A stretch of DNA of 64,000 bases from a virus, in IMG/VR virus record IMGVR_UViG_3300037010_001227, positions 149,190-213,189 of that record. One strand, 5' to 3'. The notes beneath the pieces are model-generated. The model did no database searches. It saw only the letters and a program-made list of their open reading frames with translations, and was not told where the DNA came from. Position 1 is the stretch's first letter. The number at the start of each line of letters is the position of its first letter. Positions 1-7,600 of this stretch are shown piece by piece. The position numbers and the translations under genes were made by a program.

Positions 1-680
1 TAGAGTTTTTACTATAATGTTTTAAAAAATGTTTTTTAAGTGTTTCACAAAACTGTGTGGTTCCAAGAATAGAGATAGATAGTTGCCCAGCTTTAGTCAT
101 ATTTACAGAACCGTTACCATCAAAATAACCACGAACAAAGTGTGGTATTAGAGAATCTGGTAGAAACGTTGGAAAAGTTACTTTAAGACTTTTGGCTTTT
201 ACTAATCCCAACGTTTCTACCTGCTTACTAATATGTTTATTGGTTATAGATAGACAATATGTTGCTTTAGATTGATACTGTTTATCTTTAACTGTATTCA
301 ATCTTGAGGGTCTAAAGGTTAATGGTTTTGGTGTGTAATATGGATAAGATTGCTTAACTGTTCTAAAAGAGTTTTATCTGATTCTGTTAATATAAGTCTT
401 ACAGAATTGGTTTCTGGACTATTACAACCATCAGCATATAGAATACCAAGAAAATATGCTTTTTCAGGTGTATTAATACTATCAAAATAATCTTTTTTGA
501 GTTGATATTTTCTACTTCGCTCATTCATAGATATAATAGTTACATTTTGGTTTTCAAAAAATTAAGTAACCCTGTGCAAGAAACACCATAATCTGGAGCC
601 ATTGATAGTGCTAACTCACCATTTACATATCTACTAATCAACCCATCTTTTACAGCTAATAACTTTGATACTGCTGGCAT
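1..680 (-). pseudogene. Decayed LAGLIDADG homing endonuclease (runs off the window start)
   Basis: Three reading frames join into one LAGLIDADG-type endonuclease. An N-terminal helix-turn-helix-like part (from an ATG at 680) ends near 545. A second piece (528-319) carries the first LAGLIDADG-like motif, FLGILYADGC. A third frame (about 325 down to 1) carries the second motif, FVRGYFDGNGSV. At least two frameshifts (near 545 and 325) separate them, so no full enzyme can be made. The C-terminus lies outside the window. In intact relatives the paired acidic motifs form the DNA-cutting site. It lies opposite to the surrounding phage genes, as mobile endonucleases often do. Confidence 0.8.
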
Positions 681-720
681 ACTATTAATTGTGTTTGGAA
701 GGTTACCATGGAGTAAAATA

Positions 721-996
721 ATGAAACTACCTCAGTTGTCTCCCTTGAATTTTACTTATTGCTCTTGGGAAGCTGGTGCATTTCATAAAGAACTTGGCAT
801 TGAACTACGGTATGAAAAACTAAATCAAGAGCATGTTCGACGTGTATTTAAAGAACATGCTCTTGGTTGGTGTCCTGCTGAGAAATTAACAGTAAGACCT
901 AAAGTTGATCATGTTGCAATAATGCTTGAAGTTCAAGGTCAACTTGGATGGTTTCATTTGACCAATAATGAATTTAATCTAATATTTGGAGATTAA
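721..996 (+). CDS. Hypothetical small phage protein
   Basis: A 91-residue soluble protein of unknown function. An upstream in-frame GTG at 691 exists, but the ATG at 721 has a GGAG ribosome binding site about 7 bases before it and is preferred. The C-terminus (LGWFHLTNNEFNLIFGD) resembles the ending of the small tandem paralogues at 6.2-7.2 kb, where a hydrophobic stretch precedes an EF-containing strand. The stop is directly followed by the ATG of the next gene, so the two are probably co-translated. Confidence 0.7.
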   Translation: MKLPQLSPLNFTYCSWEAGAFHKELGIELRYEKLNQEHVRRVFKEHALGWCPAEKLTVRPKVDHVAIMLEVQGQLGWFHLTNNEFNLIFGD

Positions 997-1272
997 ATGT
1001 TTACTCCTTGGGATATAAATCAACCACCAGATTTTGTAAATGAGTTGGGTATTAAATGGTGGTTTGACGCTGAAACTACTAAGTGGGCACACAGAAAGGA
1101 TTCTAAAGGAATTTCTCTACCTGATATTCATTGTTTTTTCATTGAAAAACCTGATGGCTATAAATCTCGTGTTTTAATTCAAAATAATAAAGACATTTAT
1201 GAATCTCAGTCTCTTGAAGCAGTTGCTTGTCGTATTGACATTTTAAAATGCATTAAACAAGAAGAAGTATAA
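997..1272 (+). CDS. Hypothetical protein
   Basis: A 91-residue protein beginning immediately after the stop of the upstream gene. It is rich in Trp near the N-terminus and mostly polar, with no signal peptide or membrane segment. I recognise no domain. The following 280 bases hold only a decayed short ORF. Confidence 0.65.
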   Translation: MFTPWDINQPPDFVNELGIKWWFDAETTKWAHRKDSKGISLPDIHCFFIEKPDGYKSRVLIQNNKDIYESQSLEAVACRIDILKCIKQEEV

Positions 1273-1280
1273 ATGAAAAT

Positions 1281-1469
1281 ATGACTCCTAGTTAAACTTT
1301 AAATATATCTTATACTGAAAGTCTTAAAAATCTGTTTGGTGAGATAAAACTTATTATGCTGTTTAAATGGAGTATTTTAAGTTATAATCCTGTAATAAAT
1401 TCAATCAACCTTTTAAAATACACTGAAGGTATAAAAGAAATTACAGTATTTAAACTAGGTGGATTTTAA
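1281..1469 (+). pseudogene. Short ORF with one in-frame stop
   Basis: Starting at ATG 1281, 62 codons stay in one frame to a TAA at 1467, interrupted only by a TAA at codon 5. The encoded peptide (after the stop: TLNISYTESLKNLFGEIK) looks like ordinary protein. I read this as a small gene killed by a nonsense change. The family is unknown. Confidence 0.45.
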
Positions 1470-1559
1470 TAAAGGATGTAAAAATAGTAATTATTGGTAA
1501 ACTCGTGCTGTTGAATCAGCAGTCAAACTATTATTTCGTTCATTTCGTAGGAGATCAAT

Positions 1560-1958
1560 ATGAATATCCACCAAAAATACTATAGTAAGACTATGGAAGA
1601 AATGCTTACTTTAACAGAATGTGCTGTTCGTGCAGATTCTTATTCATCTCGCATGCTTTGGGTTGAAAATAGAACTCATTTTGATCCTAAACATATCAGA
1701 ACTTGGGAACAAATCAATTTTGGATTTAGTCCAACTATTGATTATGTTAAACTGACAAATTCAGAATATACTGATGAAGAGTATCCAATTTGTGTGGAAT
1801 TGTTTTGGGCTGAAGTTTCTAGCAAACTGATCCTTTTTTATCATTGTTGTTCCATGGTGTCACACTATGCAATTGTAGAAGAGTGGATTGACAAGATGTG
1901 CCCAAATAAGAAACATAAAACTGATGCAATGAATTTTTATACTTGTTTTAGAGACTAA
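1560..1958 (+). CDS. Hypothetical protein
   Basis: A 132-residue soluble protein with a good ribosome binding site (TAGGAGATCAAT) before ATG 1560. It has several scattered Cys and Trp residues but no recognisable motif and no membrane segment. It is flanked on both sides by decayed small ORFs, which suggests it is a gene retained under selection in an eroding accessory block. Confidence 0.7.
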   Translation: MNIHQKYYSKTMEEMLTLTECAVRADSYSSRMLWVENRTHFDPKHIRTWEQINFGFSPTIDYVKLTNSEYTDEEYPICVELFWAEVSSKLILFYHCCSMVSHYAIVEEWIDKMCPNKKHKTDAMNFYTCFRD

Positions 1959-2223
1959 ATGCATTATATACTGGATTTTAATTTCATCTATTTTCTATGC
2001 TTGAGAATACTTTTCTAACCGGTATACTCTTGAACCTAGAATACCTTGGGTGCTATTAGTAGTAACATCATATTCTATTGGAGTTCTTTTATGGCTACCT
2101 GCTGCAATACATCAGAAAAATCATTTGAGTATAGCAAGCACTATTTGGCCTGTAGTTGCATTAACAATGACAGTTTTAATAGGCTTGTTTTTATTTAATG
2201 GACATTTGAGTTTAGTAAATTAG
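1959..2223 (+). pseudogene. Decayed small membrane protein
   Basis: An ATG directly after the previous stop (1959) starts a frame that shifts near 1971. From there 83 codons run to TAG 2221 with a single TGA inside. The peptide contains two hydrophobic spans (PWVLLVVTSYSIGVLLWLPA and a second beginning TIWPVVALTMTVLIGLFLF), so the parent was a two-pass membrane protein. One frameshift plus one nonsense codon make it non-functional. Confidence 0.55.
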
Positions 2224-2272
2224 ATAGGACTCTTTCTGGGAGTAGTAGCAATACTATATTACTAAGTGTATA

Positions 2273-2689
2273 ATGGACAAAACACTATTTAAATCAACTG
2301 GTAAATTACATTACTCAATAACAGATGTAGGATACAAATTAATAGTTGCTGTAGATCCTGGAATAGCGATGTATTATCGTAGTATGATTCCCAAATACAT
2401 CGCTATTCCCAGACCACAGAAATATCCTACTCATATATCCGTTGTGAGAAAGGAAATCCCGCCAAATCTACAGTTCTGGGGAAAATATAACGAGGAACTT
2501 GTCGAATTTTTCTATAGCCCTGTTATCCATAATGACGATAGGTATTTCTGGCTTAATGCTTTTTGCACTCGTTTAGAGGATATTAGAGCAGAGTTAGGAT
2601 TACCTATATCCTCTAAATACACAAGACCTCCTACTGGGTTTGAAAAGTGTTTCCATATCACGATAGGTAATATAAAGGAAGTAAAATGA
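2273..2689 (+). CDS. 2H phosphodiesterase, Acb1-like (candidate anti-CBASS protein)
   Basis: A 138-residue protein with the two short motifs of the 2H phosphoesterase fold: H54-I-S56 (in YPTHISVVRKE) and H128-I-T130 (in KCFHITIGN), 74 residues apart. Family knowledge: T4 57B/Acb1 is a phage 2H enzyme of about 150 residues with paired H-x-T motifs at similar spacing. It degrades cyclic oligonucleotide signals of bacterial CBASS defence. Length, motif spacing, the conserved-looking STGKLHY start and a C-terminal TIGN strand all fit. The first motif has Ser instead of Thr, which is allowed in 2H proteins. The alternative is another 2H RNA-repair enzyme. The function is inferred. The stop overlaps the ATG of a 23-residue membrane peptide. 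Confidence 0.72.
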   Translation: MDKTLFKSTGKLHYSITDVGYKLIVAVDPGIAMYYRSMIPKYIAIPRPQKYPTHISVVRKEIPPNLQFWGKYNEELVEFFYSPVIHNDDRYFWLNAFCTRLEDIRAELGLPISSKYTRPPTGFEKCFHITIGNIKEVK

Positions 2690-2757
2690 TTACCTTAGAC
2701 AAGGTTTTATTTAGTGTACTATTCATTATCTACATAGTACTAATAGAGCTTGTGTAG
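2686..2757 (+). CDS. 23-residue single-pass membrane peptide
   Basis: The ATG overlaps the stop of the 2H phosphodiesterase gene (ATGA). The peptide is almost entirely one hydrophobic segment (VLFSVLFIIYIVLIELV) behind a short polar start. The overlap argues for coupled translation with the upstream gene. It could also be the beginning of a decayed longer gene, since the next 180 bases contain broken coding sequence. Confidence 0.4.
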   Translation: MITLDKVLFSVLFIIYIVLIELV

Positions 2758-2758
2758 C

Positions 2759-2937
2759 GGTAGAAACATTAAATTTGGTTTCTCTACTTCAGGAATAGCT
2801 GATATAATTGAGAAAAGAAACTATTATTTGAAACAGTAACCATTAGCGATGAACAACAGGTCTTAAATATCCCTGCCTGCCATTTCAAGCGATATTGCGG
2901 TGGTGCAGGTAATTGGAAGATTCATACTAACTTTTAA
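2759..2937 (+). pseudogene. Fragmented small ORF
   Basis: Two adjacent frames give protein-like text: GRNIKFGFSTSGIADIIEKR, then, after a shift near 2820, KLLFETVTISDEQQVLNIPA ending at TAA 2935. Neither has its own start. Probably a frameshifted small gene of unknown family. Confidence 0.35.
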
Positions 2938-2962
2938 TCACAAATCTCTTTGAGGTAAGAAA

Positions 2963-3169
2963 ATGGCAGAGGGCCAGACAATACCAAAACTCTATATGGT
3001 AATTGGTATGTTCAACGATAATATTTATGGTAAACATACCTCTTATACAGACGCTTCAAAACAGGCTTCTGACCTCTGTAAAACTGCTCCAGACAAAGAT
3101 TTTATTGTATTTGAAGCAGTTACTCGGCATAAAGCTGTTCTTATGGTTGAATCTATACCTATGAGATAG
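2963..3169 (+). CDS. Hypothetical small protein
   Basis: A 68-residue soluble protein starting at ATG 2963 behind a GAGGTAAG ribosome binding site. It has the look of small phage proteins built from one alpha/beta unit: a hydrophobic strand LYMVIGMF, a polar helix and a second strand FIVFEAV. No known motif. Confidence 0.65.
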   Translation: MAEGQTIPKLYMVIGMFNDNIYGKHTSYTDASKQASDLCKTAPDKDFIVFEAVTRHKAVLMVESIPMR

Positions 3170-3295
3170 TTATGAATCAAATTATTGTAACTTACTTTTT
3201 TTACAATGGTAATTCAATCTTTAGTTAAACTTGCGGGCACGGCAGGCGGCAGTGGTGGGTTCTATCCCTGTAAATGGAGATAAAATGAAGATAAA

Positions 3296-3394
3296 GTGAA
3301 GATTACTTGTAGTATTGCACTATAAGTAACTGATAGAATTTGGCTAATTAATCAAAATGGAACAATAGAACTTTATGCTACTTTGGAGCAATAA
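3296..3394 (+). pseudogene. Very short ORF with one nonsense codon
   Basis: From GTG 3296, 32 codons stay in frame to a TAA that overlaps the ATG of the next gene (TAATG). They are broken by one TAA at codon 10. The tail RIWLINQNGTIELYATLEQ reads like real protein. The overlap with the next start supports a former gene. The interval 3170-3295 before it is non-coding as far as I can see, with a short GC-rich patch near 3235-3280. Confidence 0.3.
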
Positions 3395-3774
3395 TGACAA
3401 AGGAAGAGATTGATAAACTTGCCATTATTTATAAAGGCAATAACATTGGATATTTAAATCCAACTCTTATCAAGAAAAACAGTATTACAGACAACGAAAT
3501 AGAAGAGTTAAAACGTCTTCATTGTATCAAAGCTCATATTTTTGAGCAAATGGAGAAAACAGACGATCCAAAGTTACTCAAATCATTTGCTAAAGATGTA
3601 ACAGAAACAGAGTTTGCACTTCAAAAAACCTGGCGTTTCATTCCTGATGAAACAATGCATGAATGGTATAAAGTTCCTAAATGCCAATGCAGTAAGATGG
3701 ATAACGCAGAACGACGTGGGACAAAATACCAAGTTATTAATGGTAATTGCCCTGTTCATGGTAGTGCAGAATGA
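3394..3774 (+). CDS. Conserved phage protein with C-terminal Cys/His zinc-site-like motif
   Basis: A 126-residue protein. The N-terminal half is helical and charged. The C-terminal half carries FALQKTWRF followed by KCQCSKMDN and, at the end, CPVHG. That Cys-x-Cys ... Cys-Pro-x-His-Gly pattern can bind zinc, and it recurs in a family of conserved phage proteins of unknown role. The start ATG overlaps the previous TAA. A second small ORF overlaps its 3' end. Confidence 0.75.
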   Translation: MTKEEIDKLAIIYKGNNIGYLNPTLIKKNSITDNEIEELKRLHCIKAHIFEQMEKTDDPKLLKSFAKDVTETEFALQKTWRFIPDETMHEWYKVPKCQCSKMDNAERRGTKYQVINGNCPVHGSAE

Positions 3775-3889
3775 TTACATTACCGTTCTATACAGTAGTG
3801 GAGAAGTTCTGTTTCTAAGTGAGATAGTAGAAGAAGTATATGGCTGGCTTCCAATTCCTGAATGTCCTTTTGCACCGGATAAATCATGA
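3758..3889 (+). CDS. Small ORF overlapping the upstream gene's end
   Basis: A 43-residue ORF in a different frame, from ATG 3758 (or GTG 3764) to TGA 3887. After the overlap it reads NDYITVLYSSGEVLFLSEIV and ends PECPFAPDKS, which looks like a real small protein. The TCATGACC junction couples it to the next gene. The start is uncertain. Confidence 0.45.
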   Translation: MVVQNDYITVLYSSGEVLFLSEIVEEVYGWLPIPECPFAPDKS

Positions 3890-4077
3890 CCCCGCGAAGA
3901 AAAGAACTTATTAACGGAGTTAAAATAGAAGAATACTATTGGGCAGGTGATTATCCATGTTATGTTGATAATCTTTTGTCTAAAGATTCTTATAATATAA
4001 CAAAAGAATTGTTATTATCTGGTAAAAAACCAAACTTAGTCACTGCACCTAGGAGAAATAATGAAGATTGCTGCTGA
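3886..4077 (+). CDS. Hypothetical small protein
   Basis: A 63-residue basic protein whose ATG overlaps the end of the preceding small ORF. Its 3' end overlaps the nucleotidyltransferase gene by 17 bases, carrying that gene's AGGAGA ribosome binding site inside its own reading frame. No recognisable motif. Confidence 0.55.
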   Translation: MTPRRKELINGVKIEEYYWAGDYPCYVDNLLSKDSYNITKELLLSGKKPNLVTAPRRNNEDCC

Positions 4078-5065
4078 TAAGATTGTATTTAGTGGCCTTG
4101 CTGGTTCCAGACTTTATGGAGTAGCTAATGCTAACTCGGATACAGACATTAAATGCGTGTTTGCACATAGTTTAGATGGTCTTATTTTGAATGAAAAAGA
4201 CACGGATAGAATAAAAGATCCTTCTGTAAATAGTGAGACTGAGTGGTTTTCAATTAGAAAGTTCTCCAGCCTTCTTGCACAGAACCAGACTGTAGCAATT
4301 GAACTTCTATTTATTCCACAGTCTCATATTATTACTACATCAGCAGCTTGGGAAGAACTTCTTGAGAATAGAGATAAGATTATCTCCAAAAACATTATGC
4401 CTTTTGTAGGATATGCACGAAATCAGGCTCGTCTATATTCTGTAAAGGGTGATAGACTTGAATTTCTGCATGAAATTAAAAAACTTGTAGAACAATTCAA
4501 GAAAACTTGTGTTGCTTTAGAACCAACTTGTATTGGAATTACAGAATATCTAAATACATTTGATATTCTTGATACATGGATTGATAAGGATTTTATTTCC
4601 TTTGAAACAAGAAAAACACCTAATGGTAAAGATAACAAAATGGTGATGATTCTTGGGCGAGGGTTTGAAGAATTTTGCACTCCAGACCTCTGGTTAGAAC
4701 GAATCGAAACTCAAATCAATAAATACGGTGAACGTGCTGAAATGGCTGAAGAAAACAAAGGCCATGATTTAAAGGCAACTTACCATGCTGTTAGAATCAT
4801 TCAAGAAGCAATGGATCTTCTTGATACTGGAATATTAGAGTTTCCGCGACCAGAAGCTCAGTTACTTCGTGAGATTCGTAATGGTAAGTATGATTATCGT
4901 TACACTTGTGATCTAATTCAGGCTATGACTAAAGAATTAGAAATCAAAATGACAGCATCTACTTTACGAGAAACTCCAGACAAGAATTGGTTAACTTCTT
5001 GGGCACTTCGTTATCAACGTGCTTATGTTGTAGATGATTTTGAAGTTATCGCTAAAATCAATTAG
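4061..5065 (+). CDS. Predicted nucleotidyltransferase (COG3541 type)
   Basis: A 334-residue protein of the DNA polymerase beta-like nucleotidyltransferase superfamily. The N-terminus holds the core motif GS at residues 15-16, followed by D27-T-D29 (in GSRLYGVANANSDTDIK), the metal-binding pair used to transfer a nucleotide. The remaining 250 residues are helical with many charged positions. Relatives of this group are common in large phages, and their substrates are not settled. Two further nucleotidyltransferases lie in this window (26.4 and 48.7 kb) but belong to a different branch. A strong AGGAGA site precedes ATG 4061. Confidence 0.85.
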   Translation: MKIAADKIVFSGLAGSRLYGVANANSDTDIKCVFAHSLDGLILNEKDTDRIKDPSVNSETEWFSIRKFSSLLAQNQTVAIELLFIPQSHIITTSAAWEELLENRDKIISKNIMPFVGYARNQARLYSVKGDRLEFLHEIKKLVEQFKKTCVALEPTCIGITEYLNTFDILDTWIDKDFISFETRKTPNGKDNKMVMILGRGFEEFCTPDLWLERIETQINKYGERAEMAEENKGHDLKATYHAVRIIQEAMDLLDTGILEFPRPEAQLLREIRNGKYDYRYTCDLIQAMTKELEIKMTASTLRETPDKNWLTSWALRYQRAYVVDDFEVIAKIN

Positions 5066-5074
5066 GATTATATA

Positions 5075-5365
5075 ATGAGCCGACGAGATGTGCAAGTAAT
5101 TGATGATCGTTATGATATTCTTACTAAAGAGAATGCAGAACTAAAACGTTAATTAATTGCCATTTCGTCGGTAGCTAAATAGCTTGACAGCATGAGAGAT
5201 AATGAAAGTGCTAAATTGAAAGCTGAGATAGTTGACATAACTCTTTATGTTGACGAGGCTACACTAACTCGCACTAAAATGTTAGCTGAACGCAGATATG
5301 GTCTTGTTTATTATTATTATAAAGCTGTTGTTTTAGTAGGACAGCAAGCCAGTCTTAATTTTTAA
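5075..5365 (+). pseudogene. Coiled-coil-like small gene with two in-frame stops
   Basis: From ATG 5075, 96 codons run in one frame to TAA 5363, interrupted only by a TAA (after NAELKR) and a TAG (after SSVAK). The polar, heptad-like sequence (ENAELK, DNESAKLKAEIVDI) suggests a coiled coil. No frameshift is needed, so the gene was lost by nonsense changes alone. Confidence 0.55.
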
Positions 5366-5441
5366 GGGTTTACTGGAACATAGCCCAAACGAACCTTGGT
5401 ATACGGTTAACTGGGCTTTGGTAATGCTGTAAAATACCTTA

Positions 5442-5481
5442 TTAGTTGTAGTAAATATATACCTTTTACTTCTACAACTAA
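5442..5481. other. Perfect 10-bp inverted repeat (stem-loop)
   Basis: TTAGTTGTAG (5442-5451) and CTACAACTAA (5472-5481) are exact reverse complements around a 20-base spacer that can pair further (TAAA with TTTA). No T-tract follows, so it is not an obvious intrinsic terminator. It lies in the 240-base non-coding interval before the metallophosphoesterase gene. A weaker hairpin (AGCCCA ... TGGGCT) lies just upstream at about 5378-5415. Confidence 0.5.
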
Positions 5482-5609
5482 AAGATATTCACATATTACG
5501 AGAAATCCAGTATGCAGATTACAACTAACAAAAACAATTATTAATTTGTTTAAAAACAATTTTGTGTAAATAACAATTTACCTGTTACGAACAGAAAATG
5601 GAATAATAT

Positions 5610-6209
5610 ATGATATTCATAACAAGTGACTTACATATAGGACATAAGAGGATATTGGAATTATGTCCTAATCGACCGTTTAAAACTGTCGATGAAATGA
5701 ATGAAAAATTAGTAGAAAACTTTAATGACGTTGTATTAAAAACAGATATTGTCTATTGTCTTGGTGATTTCTGTATGGGAGATAGAATACAAAATCTAAA
5801 ATATCTTTCAAAGTTCAACGGACAGTGGCATTTAATCGCAGGCAACCACGATTATCCTTATGATCATCGAGATAGGGAAAAGTGGTTAAAGATTTATTCT
5901 GATGCTGGCTTTGAATCAATTCAAAGAGTAGCTGTGCTAACAGATGTTAAACTTAAACACTGGACAAAACCCATCCGACTACAACACTTTCCTTTGCTTG
6001 AAGCCGGAATCCAGGATCATATTGATTCCAAAGTCAGGTTTGCACATGACAGGCTTCCAGATAATGGTAGCCTTCATCTTTCTGGCCATACTCATAGTAC
6101 TAATAAAATAGCGTGTAAAAATAATATTCATGTTGGTTGCGATGCCTGGGATTTTCGTCCTGTAAGCATCATTGATATTATACACCTTCACAATGAGCAA
6201 GGTTGGTAA
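5610..6209 (+). CDS. Calcineurin-like metallophosphoesterase
   Basis: A 199-residue enzyme with the ordered metal-binding motifs of the family: D7-x-H9 (TSDLHIGH), G52-D53 (CLGDFCMGD), GNHD (AGNHDY) and a late GHTH (LSGHTHS). These bind two metals and hydrolyse phosphodiesters or phosphomonoesters. Small phage members may act on nucleotides or nucleic acid ends, but the substrate cannot be told here. The length is typical for the compact YfcE-like branch. Its stop overlaps the start of the first member of the small paralogue array. Confidence 0.9.
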   Translation: MIFITSDLHIGHKRILELCPNRPFKTVDEMNEKLVENFNDVVLKTDIVYCLGDFCMGDRIQNLKYLSKFNGQWHLIAGNHDYPYDHRDREKWLKIYSDAGFESIQRVAVLTDVKLKHWTKPIRLQHFPLLEAGIQDHIDSKVRFAHDRLPDNGSLHLSGHTHSTNKIACKNNIHVGCDAWDFRPVSIIDIIHLHNEQGW

Positions 6210-6439
6210 TGACCCATTGGAGATTGTTTTTACTACCAGAAGGTCCATTTTTTGAACGGCAATTTATAACAAAAGAAGCTGTCGTTCTCTTTATAAGAGA
6301 TAATTTATTTTTTTGTTCCAATATTAAGAAGCCTTATAATAAAGATTTCTTAATCGCGGCGCCCGATATGGTTTCATTTATTCCAGAAGAATATACTGAG
6401 ATAGAAAAATGTTTATTAGAAATAGTGGAGGTAGAATAA
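6209..6439 (+). CDS. Small paralogue array, member 1
   Basis: A 76-residue protein. The ATG at 6209 overlaps the metallophosphoesterase stop (TAATG) and is preferred to an upstream TTG at 6203. It begins THWRLFLLPEGPFF and ends EIEKCLLEIVEVE. This fits the pattern of its three downstream neighbours: an N-terminal strand ending in (h/l)P(e/k), and a C-terminal hydrophobic strand. Function unknown. Confidence 0.65.
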   Translation: MTHWRLFLLPEGPFFERQFITKEAVVLFIRDNLFFCSNIKKPYNKDFLIAAPDMVSFIPEEYTEIEKCLLEIVEVE

Positions 6440-6679
6440 ATGTATGCAATAATTCATTTGGGGACATCTGAACGAGTTGTTGAATCCACCAATAAAAATT
6501 GGTTACACAATATTGTTGATGGGTTCAAGATTTGTAAACATAATAAAACATACAATTGGAGAATAGTCCGTCCTGAATATAATGTAACCAAGATAGATTA
6601 TACTGTTTATTCTAAGTGTGAGTTTGAGATAATGTCAATTGAACATTCTACGGGAGATAAACTCTGTTATGGCATATAA
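6440..6679 (+). CDS. Small paralogue array, member 2
   Basis: A 79-residue protein starting one base after the previous stop. The N-terminus MYAIIHLGTSE aligns with the strand-turn of members 1, 3 and 4, and CEFEIMSIEH with their EFDII ending. It has a short C-terminal extension that overlaps the next gene. Function unknown. Confidence 0.65.
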   Translation: MYAIIHLGTSERVVESTNKNWLHNIVDGFKICKHNKTYNWRIVRPEYNVTKIDYTVYSKCEFEIMSIEHSTGDKLCYGI

Positions 6680-6914
6680 ACTTTTTCATATCCCAGAATC
6701 TACTTTCGTTGAATTTCTATTTGACGGAATTAGATCAAAAACCAACTGGAAAAAGTGGTTAAAAAATAACAAAATTTGTTATTATCCAAAAGCTAAAGCA
6801 TATGGTTGGAGGAGTAATTCTTGTGCAAAAAAGGTTACTAGTTATCCAGGTAAAGATATAATTCTACTTAACAGTAAAGAATTTGATATTATTGAGGTAA
6901 AAGATGCAAAATGA
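6669..6914 (+). CDS. Small paralogue array, member 3
   Basis: An 81-residue basic protein. ATG 6669, inside the end of member 2, gives a start MAYKLFHIPESTFVEF that matches the family pattern and is chosen over an upstream in-frame ATG at 6639. It ends NSKEFDIIEVKDAK. Many Lys and aromatic residues lie between. Function unknown. It overlaps member 4 by 11 bases. Confidence 0.65.
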   Translation: MAYKLFHIPESTFVEFLFDGIRSKTNWKKWLKNNKICYYPKAKAYGWRSNSCAKKVTSYPGKDIILLNSKEFDIIEVKDAK

Positions 6915-7188
6915 TATTAAATGGGCACTGTTTCATGTGCCTAAGTCAGATGTTATATTTGTATCAGAAACAAGACACTTCATTGAAGAAACTCTGAATA
7001 ACTATTGTATATACCTTCAAAATGGTGTATACTTTTACACAGCACAAGAAGATTTTCCTCATAAAGAAAAGGAAGCAATCAAGCTTGATAAAGCTGAGTT
7101 TGATCTTCTCAAAATTCAAGTATTACAATCAACGGACACGGTATTTTCTTACAAGGTTTTAGAGCACGCTAAAATGGACAAAAAGTGA
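6904..7188 (+). CDS. Small paralogue array, member 4
   Basis: A 94-residue protein beginning MQNDIKWALFHVPKSDVIFV, clearly parallel to member 3 (YKLFHIPES), with LDKAEFDLLKIQ near the end. It has a C-terminal tail that overlaps the open frame of the next small ORF. The four genes in a row with shared start and end strands indicate tandem duplication. Function unknown. Confidence 0.65.
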   Translation: MQNDIKWALFHVPKSDVIFVSETRHFIEETLNNYCIYLQNGVYFYTAQEDFPHKEKEAIKLDKAEFDLLKIQVLQSTDTVFSYKVLEHAKMDKK

Positions 7189-7240
7189 GCTTAAGCAGCT
7201 ATTTGCATCACGATTAAATAAAGAACAATTTGCCTCTAAG

Positions 7241-7369
7241 ATGGCAGAACGTGGAACTCATATTATAACTCCTGATATGGCTTCTACATTAGACTATCGG
7301 ACAGATCGATCAAGATTCTTTGTTAAGCTTGATCCAACTGGTATTGTTATTGGAGGAGATTTTGGATGA
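7241..7369 (+). CDS. Small I78-like inhibitor-type ORF, start uncertain
   Basis: The ATG at 7241 gives 42 residues, including TPDMASTLDYRTDRSRFFVK and DPTGIVIGG. The RTDR(S/L)xFxVxxDxxG pattern resembles the small I78-type peptidase-inhibitor fold. The frame is open further upstream to about 7160 (ending LNKEQFASK before the ATG), but no ATG, GTG or TTG is found there. Either the start has been lost by a one-base change just after the upstream gene, or the short form is real. Confidence 0.4.
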   Translation: MAERGTHIITPDMASTLDYRTDRSRFFVKLDPTGIVIGGDFG

Positions 7370-7475
7370 CTGGAACTGCTTGCTCATTACTGATATTCAA
7401 ATGAATGGACCTGAAAGACTGTTAATAGGACTCTATCAAAAAAAGTATTGTGAACAGATAAAACTGGAAGAGTGA
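7362..7475 (+). CDS. 37-residue ORF with TTG start
   Basis: A TTG at 7362 sits just after GGAGGAG (7352-7358), a very strong ribosome binding site, and opens 37 codons (DDWNCLLITDIQMNGPERLL and on) to TGA 7473. An ATG at 7366 with the same site gives only 12 codons. The following ORF starts with GTG overlapping this stop. Confidence 0.4.
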   Translation: MDDWNCLLITDIQMNGPERLLIGLYQKKYCEQIKLEE

Positions 7476-7564
7476 AAATAGCAGTTAACAAAAGTAATGA
7501 AATAGCATGGTCATACTGTTTCATTACTGCAAGCGACTTTAATAATAGATTCCTTGCCTCATGA
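7472..7564 (+). CDS. 30-residue ORF, GTG start
   Basis: A GTG overlaps the previous TGA (GTGA) and opens 30 codons ending FNNRFLAS. It is part of a chain of very short overlapping frames that leads to the DHH phosphoesterase gene. It may be a real micropeptide or the rest of a decayed gene. Confidence 0.3.
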   Translation: MKIAVNKSNEIAWSYCFITASDFNNRFLAS

Positions 7565-7600
7565 ATATGACTATATTAAACATTGTAATAGGAGGGTTTG

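Noticed and set aside
3230-3290. tRNA-like GC-rich patch
   Set aside because: Only a weak wobble-paired T-arm could be drawn and no cloverleaf. Left unannotated.
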